Shown here in pieces: positions 32,115 to 42,152 of a stretch of DNA of 64,000 nt. Location: positions 24,584,430 through 24,648,429 of the forward strand of contig NC_059225.1 of the NCBI RefSeq assembly GCF_020615455.1, in the 5' to 3' direction. The notes below the pieces were generated by a model. That model ran no database searches. It was not told the origin of the DNA and saw only the letters and a program-made list of their open reading frames with translations. Position numbers and translations under genes: made by a program. The DNA comes from Coregonus clupeaformis. Lineage: Eukaryota > Chordata > Actinopteri > Salmoniformes > Salmonidae. Each line of letters opens with the position of its first letter. Positions within the stretch are counted from its first letter, which is position 1.

Positions 32115-33655
32115 CAGTACCTGTCAAAAGTTTGGACACACCTACTCATTCAAGGGTTTTTCTTTATTTTTTGTATTTTCTACATTGTAGAATAGTAGTG
32201 AAGACATCAAAACTATGAAATAACACATATGGACTCATGTAGTAACCAAAAAAGTGTTAAACAAATTTGAGATTCTTCGAAGTAGCCACCCTTTGCCTTG
32301 ATGACAGCTTTGCACACTCTTGGCATTCTCTTAACCAGCTTCATGAGGTAGTCACCTGGAATGCATTTAAATTAACAGGTGTGCCTTGTTAAAAGTTAAT
32401 TTATGGAATTTCTTTCCTTAATGCGTTTGAGTCAATTAGTTGTGTTGTGACAATGTATGGGTGGAAGATAGCCCTACTTGGTAAAATACCAAGTCCATAT
32501 TATGGCAAGAACAGCTCAAATAAGCAAAGAGAAACGACAGTCCATCAATACTTTAAGACATGAAGGTCAGTCAATACGGAAAATGTCAAGAACTTTGAAA
32601 GTTTCTTCAGGTGCAGTTGCAAAAACCATCAAGCGCTATGATGAAACTGGCTCTTATGAGGACCGCCACAGGAAAGGAAGACCCAGAGTTACCTCTGCTG
32701 CAGAGGATAAGTTCATTAGAGTTAACTGTACCTCAGATTGCAGCCCAAATAAATGCTTCACAGAGTTCAAGTAACAGACACATCTCAACATCAACTTTTC
32801 AGAGGAGACTGCGTGAATCAGGCCTTAATGGTCGCATTGCTGCAACGAAACCACTCCTAAAGGACAATAATAATAAGAGACTTGCTTTGGCCAAGAAACA
32901 CGAGCAATGGACATTAGACCGGTGGAAATCTGTCCTTTGGTCTGATGAGTCCAAATTTGAGCTTTTTCATTCCAACCGCTGTGTCTTTGTGAGACACAGA
33001 GTAGGTGAACGGATGATCTCCGCATGTGTGGTTCCCACCGTGAAGCATGGAGGAGGAGGTGTGGTGGTGTGGTGGTGCTTTGCTGGTGACACTGTCAGTG
33101 ATTTATTTAGAATTCAAGGCACACTTAACCAGTATGGCTACCACAGCATTCTTCAGCGATACGCCATCCCATCTGGTTTGCGCTTAGTGTGACTATCATG
33201 ACCCAACACACCTCCCATCTGTGTAAGGGATATTTGACCAAGGAGAGTGATGGAGTGCTGCATCAGATGACCTGGCCTCCACAATCACCTGACCTCAACC
33301 CAATTGAGATGGTTTGGGATGAGTTGGACCGCAGAGTGAAGGAAAAGCAGCAAACAAGTGCTCAGCTTATGTGGGAACTCCTTCAAGACTGTTGGAAAAG
33401 CATTCCAGGTGAAGCTGGTTGAGAGAATGCCATGAGTGTGCAAAGCTGTCATCAAGGCAAAAGGTGGCTACTTTGAAGAATCTCAAATATAAAATATATT
33501 TTGATTTGTTTAACACTTTTTTGGTTACTACATGATTCCATATGTGTTATTTCATAGTTTTGATGTCTTCACTATTATTCTACAATGTAGAAAATAGTAA
33601 AAATAAAGAAAAACCTTTGAATGAGTAGGTCTGTCCAAACTTTTGACTGGTACTG
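32115..33655 (+). mobile_element. Complete Tc1-like element, family T1
   Basis: TA precedes CAGTACCTGTCAAAAGTTTG. The right end is CAAACTTTTGACTGGTACTG, followed by CA where TA is expected. The terminal repeats are about 160 bases. This is the most complete of at least six T1 copies or fragments in the window and serves as their local reference. Confidence 0.92.
32502..33422 (+). pseudogene. Tc1 transposase (T1), broken
   Basis: The first frame starts MARTAQISKEKRQSINTLRH (helix-turn-helix) and runs to about 32720, where a frameshift passes reading to the 32611-33192 frame. That frame has SSNRHISTSTFQRRLRESG and the first catalytic aspartate in VLWSDESKFELF. A stop at 33190 and a deletion of about 20 bases remove the FQQDND segment and with it the second catalytic aspartate. 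The last frame (33189-33422) keeps the glutamate in DLNPIEMVWDEL and ends in SIPGEAG. Confidence 0.93.
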
Positions 33656-34004
33656 CATGGCTCTGGCCTAAAGGCATGAAACATCAATCAAAGATAAGAG
33701 AATGGTTAGGGTAATTAAATAACCGTGGCAATAATGAGCATCTCTCTTTAGTAGCATATCATAATCATGCTGTTTCTGTCCCATCAGGGACATCAGATGC
33801 CTCGTTCAGTCTCACTTAAACACAGTCATTACCTACACTCTTCTTTGGTCAAGTGGCTCTCTTATAATTCTACTAGTACTGAATAGAGAGGGCTGCTTGG
33901 TAGGCTCATTGGTTGGTCATCACTATCAGTCTGGGCAGCAGATGCAAATTACTTCCACTGAAGGAAGGCTTTGTCATGGGATAATGTGATTTGTTTCATT
34001 TTTC
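33656..34004. other. Noncoding, unassigned
   Basis: No feature is recognised between the T1 copy and the minus-strand frames that follow. Confidence 0.35.
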
Positions 34005-34402
34005 TTAAACTACTGTCACTTGTAACACAAATTCCCAGTCTGGCAAGCCTGTCATCGCATCTCTTCTTGGCTCCTCCTTGCCGTAGGACCAATGGGTTTC
34101 TGTACATGAGTGCACACATATTCCTTGAGCGACATCTACTGTAAGTAATGTGGCACCAGCCTTAGCATAGAAAATATTTTTGCTGGATTGGTTGGACTTG
34201 GATCCAAGGATGTGGTAGCTGAGCTTGCAGATAGAAAACTGAGGAAGGTTGGCACTGTAGTCTTCCACTCATCGAAAACAATGGTCCAGCTGAAGGCTTT
34301 AAGTGAGTGGGAACTAGTCTGACGCAGGACTGAGTTGAAGTAAAGAGTTGTTAGGGTGGTGCATTCTTTATTTACCAACTTCAGCACTTCCTTTACCACC
34401 AC
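34005..34402 (-). pseudogene. Coding-like fragment of unknown, probably transposon-derived protein
   Basis: Two overlapping minus-strand frames (34136-34402 and 34005-34268) give SHSLKAFSWTIVFDEWKTTV and PTFLSFLSASSATTS, then shift. The pattern (LKAFSW...EW....PTFL.FLSA) reminds me of a conserved segment of large fish proteins associated with transposons, but I cannot name the family with certainty. It is short and interrupted, with no start region or catalytic motif. Confidence 0.35.
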
Positions 34403-34482
34403 ACCCAGGCCAGGGATTACGATTAGATTGCTGGCGATAGCTGTGAAATGACCCCGCGCTAAATGGTTAGCAACTGCCTCCC

Positions 34483-34690
34483 ACGGTTTATTTGTTTATT
34501 TGGATCCCCATTAGCTTTTCCAGAAGAAGCACCTACTCTTCCTGGGGTCCCAAAAAAACACAAAATATGACAAGTAACAAAACGCTGATACACTGATAGA
34601 CAACGACAGTCACACACATTTTAAATACAAAGATATACAAACAATACAACTAAAAAAGAATACAAACAATACAACAAAACAATTCTGTGT
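34483..34690 (-). mobile_element. LINE 3'-end fragment (GGATCCCCATTAGC type)
   Basis: TTTATTTGTTTATTTGGATC followed by CCCATTAGC and CTACTCTTCCTGGGGTCC is the reverse complement of a recurrent fish LINE 3' end with AAATAAA at its tip. No coding part is present. A GT-rich microsatellite (34685-34722) follows. Confidence 0.55.
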
Positions 34691-34795
34691 GTGTGTGAGT
34701 GTCTGTGTGTGTTTGTGTGTGTCCCCACACAGTCCCCGCCATTCCATGAGATGTTGTTTAATCAATTTTTTTAAAGGTCTCTTCTTCTTATTGGG

Positions 34796-35399
34796 TGCTT
34801 TGCTGGTGACACTGTCTGTGATTTATTTAGAATTCAAGGCACACTTAACAAGCATGGCTAACACAGTATTCTGCAGTGATACGCCATCCCATCTGGTTTG
34901 GGCTTAGTGGGACTACCATTTCTTTTTCAACAGGACAATGACCCAACATACCTCCAGGCTGTGTAAGGGATATTTTACCAAGAAGGAGAGTGATGGAGTG
35001 CTGCATCAGATGACCTGGCCTCCAGAATCCCCCGACCTCAACCCAATTGAGATGTTTTGGGATGAGTCGGAAGGCAGAGTGAAGGAAAAGAAGCCATCAA
35101 GTGCTAAGCCTATGTGAGAACTCCTTCAAGATTGTTGGAAAAGCATTCCAGGTGAAGCTGGTTGAGAGAATGCCAAGAGTGTGCAAAGCTGTCATCAAGG
35201 CAAAGGGTGGCTATTTGAAGAATCTCAAATATATAATATATTTTGATTTGTTTAACACTTGTTTGGTTACTACATGATTCCATATGTGTTATGTCATAGT
35301 TTTGATGTCTTCACTATTATTCTACAATGTAGAAAATAGTAAAAATAAAGAAAAACCCTTGAATGAGTAGGTGTGTCCAAACTTTTGACTGGTAGTGTA
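34796..35399 (+). mobile_element. 5'-truncated T1 Tc1 copy
   Basis: It starts abruptly inside the transposase (GGTGCTTTGCTGGTGACACT) and runs to the right terminus CAAACTTTTGACTGGTAGTG before TA. The coding part (34796-35165) retains the second aspartate (FQQDNDP) and the glutamate in NPIEMFWDES. It contains frame changes and lacks the N-terminal two thirds. Confidence 0.88.
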
Positions 35400-35554
35400 T
35401 ATTAATATGGGTTATTTTAGCAATTTCCTGGGTAGCTTATCGGAGATAGACATAATATACTGTAAATCTTTTTTTTTAAAGTAACATTTAAATAAATACA
35501 TTGTTTAGCTAATAGAGTCAGTCAATCAGGCACTTGTGAGTGTTAGTTTGTGTA
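35400..35554. other. Short noncoding spacer
   Basis: AT-rich, with nothing recognised. Confidence 0.4.
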
Positions 35555-37145
35555 CATTGACGTCAGAAAGTAGTCACAACCCTTGACTTTTTCCACATTT
35601 TGTTGTGTTTCAGCCTGAATTTAAAATGGATTACATTGAGATTGTTTTGTCACTGGCTTATACACAATACCCCATAATGTTGAAGTGGAATAATGTTTTA
35701 TTTTTGTTTTTTACAAATTTATAAAAAATGAAAAGCTGAAATGTCTTGAGTCAATAAGTATTCAACCCCTTTGTTATGCAAGCCTAAATAATGTCAGGAG
35801 AAGAAAATTGCTTAACAAATCACATAATAAGTTGCATGCACTCTGTATGCAATACTAGTGTTTAACAGTATTTTTTAATGACTTCCTCATCTCTGTACCC
35901 CACACATACAATTATCTGTAAGGTCCCCATGTCAAGCAGTGAATTTCAAACACAGATTTTACCACAAAGACGAGGGAGGTTGCAAAGAAGGGCATCTATT
36001 GGTAGATGGGTAAAACAATGCAGACATTGCATATCCCTTTGAGCATGGTGAAGTTATTAATTGCACTTTGGATGGTGTATCAATACACCCAGTCACTACA
36101 AAGATACAGGAGTCCTTCCTAACTTAGCTGCCTGGTGAGGAAGGAAACCGCTCAGGGATTTCACCATGAGGCCAATGGCGACTTTAAAACAGTTACAGAG
36201 TTTAATGGCTGTGATAGGAGAAAACTGAGGATGGATCAACAACATTGTAGTTACTCCACAATACTAACCTAACTGACAGAGTGAAAAGAAGAAAGCCTGT
36301 CCAGAATATAAATATTCCTAAACATGCATCCTGTTTGCAACAAGGCACTAAAGTGATACTGCAAAAAATGTGGCAAAGCAATTCACTTTTTGTCCTGAAT
36401 ATAAAGTATTATGTTTGGGGCAAATCCAATTCAACACATTACTGAGCACCACTCTCCATATTTTCAAGCATAGTGGTGGCTGCATTATGTTATGAATATG
36501 CTTGTAATCGCGAAGGACTGGGGAGTTTCTCAAGATAGAAAATAAATGGAATGGAGCTAAGCACAAAATTCTAGAGGAAATACCTGGTTCAGTCTGCTTT
36601 CCACCAGATACTGGGAGAATAATTCCCCTTTCAGCAAGAAAATAACCTCAAACACAAGGCCAAATCTACACTGAAGTTGCTTAACTTGAAGACAGTGAAT
36701 GTTCCTGAGTGGCCGAGTTACAGTTTGACTTAAATCTAGTTGAAAATCGATGGCAAGACCTGAAAATGGTTGTCTAGCAATGTTCAACAACCAATTTGAC
36801 AGAGCTTGAAGAATTTTGAAAAGAATAATGGGGAAATGATGCACAATCCAGGTGTAGAAAGCTCTTAGAGACTTACTCAGAAAGACTCACAGATGTAGTC
36901 ACTGCCAATGGTGTTCCTACAAAGTATTGACTCAGGGTTGTGAATACTTATGTAAATTAGATATTTCAGTGTTTTATTTTCAATAAATTGGAAAACATTT
37001 CTAAAAAAAAGTGTTTTCACTTTGTCATTATGGGATATTGTGTGTGAATGGGTGAGGGGGAAAAAAAAATCCCAAAAAAATGTACAGGCTGTAACATAAC
37101 AAAATGTGGAATAATTGAAGTGGTATGAATACTTTCTGAAGGCAC

Positions 37146-37147
<2 letters not shown>
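35555..37147 (+). mobile_element. Old full-length Tc1 element, family T5
   Basis: The left end resembles CAGAAAGTAGTCACAACCCT then TGACTTTTTCCACATTTTG. The right end is ATGAATACTTTCTGAAGGCA then CTG. The interior (about 35940-36850) is recognisable as a plus-strand transposase only in scraps: GGTGGCTGCATTATGTTATG (GGCIML-like) near 36475, CCCCTTTCAGCAAGAAAATA near 36625 and AGTTGAAAATCGATGGCAAG near 36740. It is riddled with stops. It matches 30311-31131 in its outer parts. Confidence 0.82.
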
Positions 37148-37211
<64 letters not shown>

Positions 37212-37222
37212 TGTGTGTGTTG
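37147..37222. repeat. (GT)n microsatellite
   Basis: About 35 GT units with two TTT interruptions directly abut the right end of the T5 element. Both strands show false Cys-Val or Thr-His frames. Confidence 0.95.
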
Positions 37223-37229
37223 TTGGGCT

Positions 37230-37548
37230 GAAGCTACTGAACATGAAGCTTGGCTCTCTCACTCCTGCTAGGCTTTTGAGAGGGAGGGTGGACAATGAGC
37301 TTCTAGTAGCAGATGTAAGCAATGTCCCCACACACTCTGGCAGCTTTCATAGTTGGGATACGTTCGTTCTGCCTCTGGTGCACAGCTTCAGAGAAGTCCT
37401 CGTTGAGGAAAATGTTGATGTCTCTCAAGTTCTTTGCTCTCTCCAGAACAGCCATCTTGTCCTTGAATCTTAAGAACTTGACCACTATCAGCCTGGGTCT
37501 GTCACCTTGGCTGATTACAGGTTTTCCAGACCAGTGGGAGCGCTCCAC
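37230..37548 (-). pseudogene. LINE ORF1-type fragment (L1/Tx1 RNA-binding protein)
   Basis: The minus-strand frame 37303-37548 reads QGDRPRLIVVKFLRFKDK, then AKNLRDINIFLNEDFSEAV and IPTMKAARVCGDIAY. This order (RPR.I.VKF, IFLNEDFS) is typical of the C-terminal part of L1-like ORF1 proteins, which bind RNA and form trimers. There is no intact start, and the sequence fades at the microsatellite. It may belong with the LINE pieces at 38165-40610. Confidence 0.7.
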
Positions 37549-37559
37549 CTCAATCTTCC

Positions 37560-38115
37560 TTTGAGCCTACAGTCCGGTAAATACACAGCAAATTTGTGGG
37601 TATTAAAATCTCAGTGGTGAGGTAAAAAGTGTTTTGAGTGTTATATCTTAGTGTTGATTATAGTGGAGCAAACACCAGTGCGATTTAAATTGACACCACC
37701 TGTGGTGAATAAATTAAGTGTTATTTGAATCAGAGTGGAATCAACACCACATGGTGTTGTTGTTACTTGACTGTGTTGAGTTAATTTATGTTAGGGTCGT
37801 TCAAAACTCTGACACAGTTGTCATGTCAACATATCCTTCAGTACTGTAGTGAACCGCATCACAAGAGACATACCAAATGGGAGATGTATAAAATTAATCT
37901 CAATGTTGATTGTTCGAGCCCTTTAAATAATCCCACAGTTGAATAGAGATCAATACAATTAGTGGGGTGGTTAAATTGTGTTGGTTGTGTTCTATTGTAG
38001 GTGGTAAGTAATCTGATTCCACCAGCATGTGTTTTTATCCACTAGTGGACAGCATTTTCAGGGTAGTGTTAACACTGTGGGGGGAGGGAAGGGGCGGGGT
38101 TGTAAATCAAAAAGA
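37560..38115 (+). repeat. Non-autonomous repeat with AACACCA-rich body
   Basis: The region is rich in GTGTTAT/CAACACCA words (ATCAACACCACATGGTGTTG near 37750 is a hairpin). It shares GTTGTCATGTCAACATATCC and AAGAGACATACCAAATGGGA with 950-1025. No protein is encoded. A DNA-transposon derivative is likely. Confidence 0.5.
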
Positions 38116-38687
38116 CAATGACAGTACAAACAGTTCTCCATAAGAGGGCGGCATTCAGGGTAAAGCTTTGCAAGGTAATGAATTCAATGGTAATGAAAAC
38201 AAGTCCACGTTATTTATTATTGTAATGTATTGTGGTGAAGTGTTCTGGTCCATGGGAGTTGCAGGGCAATCATGGTGGTTGGAAGGTCCAGTATTTGGCA
38301 CGGCTGTAGTAGGAGTCGGATGCAAGGTGGCAGCTTCTTACCTCTGCTGGGTTGGAGGTGAGGGGCTTTGGGCTAGGAATTGTGGTGGTCGGTGCAGAGT
38401 TCATAGGGACGTTGGTAGGTGGGGCGATGGTGATGTCCTTCGGTCCAGTGATCTTCCAGTGGCTGTTGGTGGTGTCTTGTCCCAGGCGGTGAGTGTCCAG
38501 TGTGATGTCGTACTGGTTGGTCTTTTGGATGATACGTGCGCTGATGATGGGGAGTGTGTGTCCTGTTTGTGGAAGAGTTTGGTGTTTCTGGTGTCCAATA
38601 TGATGCTTTGTGTCGTTGATGACCGTCCAGGCTTTCCTCTCTTGGGGTGTCCGAGGTCCCTCAGGTGATCAGAAGAGGATGGCCTGG

Positions 38688-38883
38688 AGCAGTGTTTCCC
38701 AACCCTGGTCCTCGAGAACCTCAACAGTACATATTTTTATTGTAACCCTGGATAAGCACACCTGATTCAACTTGTCTACTAATCATCAAGCCCTCAATGA
38801 GTTGAATGAGGTGTGTTTGTCCAGGGCTAAAAAGAAAATGTGTACTGTTCGGGGTACTCGAGGACCAGGGTTGGGAAACACTG
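38688..38883. mobile_element. hAT-like MITE
   Basis: CAGTGTTTCCCAACCCTGGT followed by CCTCGAG at the left is the inverse of CGAGGACCAGGGTTGGGAAA then CACTG at the right. The flanks GCCTGGAG and CCCTGGAG form an 8-base target duplication with one mismatch, as expected for hAT elements. There is no coding sequence. It interrupts the LINE and is therefore younger. Confidence 0.88.
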
Positions 38884-39413
38884 CCCTGGAGCGTCATCAC
38901 AGCCATCCCAGAGAGTCTGGTGAGGAAAGCAGAGGTCATTAGTCAGATGTTTTGTGCCACCTTGCTTCGCCAAAGGATGTGCTCTTCTGTTTCTTTCTCA
39001 CTACAGCCATGCGGGCATGAGTCTTTCCTGGCAATACCCCTGCTGAACATGAGAAGCCTAGTGGGGAAACAGTGAATGGCAGCCATCCACACTATGTCTT
39101 TGTGTCTGTTGGGAAGGGCGGGTGAGGCTATGTTGTTCCATACTGTTGTGGTTTGCTCAGTGGTCAGTGAGGGAATAATGGTGACGGTGTCTCTGTCTGT
39201 GATATGCTTTCTGAGGGCTTTGAATGACCTGTTCTGGCTTGTTTGTGTCTGGATGATTACTTTTTTAAGGTCTTTGTAGTGTTTCGGGGGGTCCTATGGT
39301 CAAGGGTACAGAGCCCTAGCGGTCTGATCATGGTGGAGAAGTAGAAAATGTTAAAGATGCTGGCCTAACTGTTTTCTGTATGTTGGAAATGGTGTAACTA
39401 AGGCCCTGCACTG

Positions 39414-40364
39414 CTACCATGAGTGGGATGTTATGGATCCCTTTACTCCCCTTGTTGATTGTCTTCCACATAGTCTGTTTTTTACCTGTTCCTGGCCGCT
39501 GCCCCAGAGGAAGTGGAAGATGACCTGGTTGATACGTCTAGCTGTATGTGTGCATGGCGGAAAAACCTTACCTATGTAGACCAGGATCGGGTAAAGGATG
39601 GCTTTGATCACTAATCCCTTCCCAGTCATCGAGAAGGATCGCCCTTGCCAGCTACAGATTTATTTTTCACCTTGGCAAGGGTGTCCTTCCAGCTTCGGTC
39701 TCCCATTGTGGGGTCGCCCATTGTGACACATCTTGTCGAAAACCTTTTCTATATCAAAGAAGATGGCCGGGTAAGTAATCTTTTCTTGAACTTTCTGAGA
39801 ATTTATTCTGAAAGTCTTGGAATGTTATCTATGGTTGTTCTTGTTTTTCTGAAGTCATCCTGGTGGTTTTTGGGTGAGTACTCTCTCGAACAGCTTTCCA
39901 ACATAGCTGAGGAGGCTGAGTGGTCTGTAGCTTGTGACGTTGTATGGGTCTTTAATGGGTTTGTGGATCATTGTAACAACTGCAGATTTACAGGGTAGGG
40001 TGAAGTGGCTGTGGGTGAGAGGTTGGAGAGGAGGTGCAGGTATTCATCGAGTGCTTGTTTGATGAGTATGCTGTCAATGTTGTCTTCCCGCGGTGCTTTG
40101 TTTTTTTAAAAAATGTTTCAGGTGGATCTTTGTTTCTTCGAGAGTGATGGATCGGGTGAGAGGATGGTCTACTGGTATAAGGAGAGAAGTAAGTGCCAGA
40201 TGTGAGGTAAATGTTGTTTTCTGTATTTCTCTATCGACAATGTTTTTCCAGTCCTGGTCAAAGAGAGGGGCATTGGGGCAAGAGTGGACATTTTGTAGGT
40301 GGTTTCTGAATAGTACTGCTTTTGCTTTGCTATCTTTTACGAGTTGGTCTTGGGACTTCAGCAC
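39414..40364 (-). pseudogene. LINE reverse transcriptase, catalytic core deleted
   Basis: SYRPLSLLSYVGKLFERVL (RT fingers), IFFDIEKVFDK (motif A) and GKGLVIKAILYPILVYIGKV with FHFLWGSG (post-RT region) are present on the minus strand. Motifs B and C, including the YxDD box, are absent because about 400 codons are missing after motif A. Several stops and frameshifts occur. The element was inactive even apart from the point lesions. Confidence 0.75.
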
Positions 40365-40618
40365 AGGTATGATATTGTTGGTTTTGTCTCCGTTAATGCT
40401 TTAGATTTTTTGCCAGAAGGTCTGGGGATTTGTTTCTGTATCTTGCTGGTGGTAGAAGGCAGTCCACCGTTTTTGTTTATAAAGGGTGAGTGATGTCTGA
40501 TATGGTTCTGTAGCCAGTTAACTTGGCAAGATGATTTTGGTTCTCTAATGAAATCATAGTGTTCAGAATACTTTGCCCCAGTAACTAACCACGCCCACGG
40601 GAGCTCAGAAAGAGTGTC

Positions 40619-42076
40619 AATTGTCAATGGAAATCAAATGTATCAACCCATGGAGGTCTGGATTTGGAGTCACCCTCAAAATTAAAGTGGAAAACCACAC
40701 TACAGGCTGATCCAACTTTGATGTAATGTCCTTAAAAAAAGTCAAAATGAGGCTCAGTAGTGTGTGTGGCCTCCACGTGCCTGTATGACCTCCCTACAAT
40801 GCCTGGGCATGCTCCTGATGAGGTGGCGGATGGTCTCCTGAGGGATCTCCTCCCAGACCTGGACTAAAGCATCCGCCAACTCCTGGACAGTCTGTGGTGC
40901 AACGTGGCGTTGGTGGATGGAGCGAGACATGATGTCCCAGATGTGCTCAATTGGATTCAGGTCTGGGGAACGGGCGGGCCAGTCAATAGCATCAATGCCT
41001 TCCTCTTGCAGGAACTGCTGACACACTCCAGCCACATGAGGTCAAGCATTGTCTTGCATTAGGAGGAACCCAGGGCCAACCGCACCAGCATATGGTCTCA
41101 CAAGGGGTCTGAGGATCTCATCTCGGTACCTAATGGCAGTCAGGCTACCTCTGGCGAGCACATGGAGGGCTGTGCGGCCCCCCAAAGAAATGCCACCCCA
41201 CACCATGACTGACCCACCGCCAAACCGGTCATGCTGGAGGATGTTGCAGGCAGCAGAACGTTCTCCACGGCGTCTCCAGACTCTGTCACATCTGTCACAT
41301 GTGCTCAGTGTGAACCTGCTTTCATCTGTGAAGAGCACAGGGCGCCAGTGGCAGATGTGCCAATCTTGGTGTTCTCTGGCAAATGCCAAACATCCTGCAC
41401 GGTGTTGGGCTGTAAGCACAACCCCCACCTGTGGACGTCGGGCCCTCATCCCACCCTCATGGAGTCTGTTTCTGACCGTTTGAGCAGACACATGCACATT
41501 TGTGGCCTGCTGGAGGTCATTTTGCAGGGCTCTGGCAGTGCTCCTCCTGCTCCTCCTTGCACAAAGGCGGAGGTAGCAGTCCTGCTGCTGGATTGTTGCC
41601 CTCCTACAGCCTCCTCCACATCTCCTGATGTACTGGCCTGTCTCCTGGTAGCGCCTCCATGCTCTGGACACTACGCTGACAGACACAGCAAACCTTCTTG
41701 CCACAGCTCGCATTGATGTGCCATCCTGGATGAGCTGCACTACCTGAGCCACTTGTGTGGGTTGTAGACTCCGTCTCATGATACCACTAGAGTGAAAGCA
41801 CCGCCAGCATTGAAAAGTGACCAAAACATCAGCCATGAAGCATAGGAACTGAGAAGTGGTCTGTGGTCACCACCTGCAAAACCAGTCCTTTATTGGGGGT
41901 GTCTTGCTAATTGCCTATAATTTCCACCTGTTGTCTATTCCATTTGCACAACAGCATGTGAAATGTATTGTCAATCAGTGTTGCTTCCTAAGTGGACAGT
42001 TTGATTTCACAGAAGTGTGATTGACTTGGAGTTACATTGTGTTGTTTAAGTGTTCCCTTTATTTTTTTGAGCAGTG
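40619..42076 (-). mobile_element. Tc1-like element, family T7, left end truncated
   Basis: The right end ATTTTTTTGAGCAGTG before TA is the start of the element in transposase orientation. The left side ends near 40619 within its 3' noncoding part (TTAATTTTGAGGGTGAC on the minus strand), so one terminal repeat is missing. It inserted into or beside the L1/Tx1 LINE. Confidence 0.88.
40754..41779 (-). pseudogene. Tc1 transposase (T7) with a single internal stop
   Basis: From MRRSLQPTQVAQVVQLIQDG (start at 41779; an in-frame ATG also lies at 41836) to GGHTHY there is one continuous frame of 340 sense codons, broken only by TGA at 41042-41044. The domains are intact: an N-terminal helix-turn-helix pair (residues about 1-110), the first aspartate in LFTDESRFTL, GGGSVMVWGGISLGG, the second aspartate in LLMQDNA and the glutamate in DLNPIEHIWD. 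The last two are exactly 34 positions apart when the stop is counted. The stop falls two codons after MQDN and removes the glutamate. This is the best-preserved transposase in the window. Confidence 0.93.
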
Positions 42077-42152
42077 TATATATACATACATATACATACA
42101 CATACATATACTCATACATACACATACATATACATATATATATATATACATA
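42077..42152. repeat. (TACATA)n-type microsatellite
   Basis: A run of TATACATACATATACATACA-like units and a pure TA stretch separates the T7 end from the LINE 3' end at 42153. It may derive from the LINE tail. Confidence 0.85.

Larger units (their letters stand above)
38165..40610 (-). mobile_element. L1/Tx1-type LINE, heavily deleted
   Basis: Minus-strand frames in order from 40610: 40358-40627 and 40074-40364 (pre-RT region), the RT start near 39887-39945, motif A near 39731-39768, the post-RT region at 39414-39629, a cysteine motif near 39006-39024 and a C-terminal tail at 38401-38660. The order is that of one LINE ORF2, but the block between motif A and the post-RT region is missing. A MITE sits at 38688-38883. 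Confidence 0.75.

Noticed and set aside
37147..37473. Long plus-strand frame with Cys-Val repeats and its minus-strand Thr-His partner
   Set aside because: Both are translations of a (GT)n microsatellite running into a LINE fragment.
41049..41716. Plus-strand frames of 144 and 161 codons
   Set aside because: They are antisense shadows of the well-preserved T7 transposase on the minus strand.
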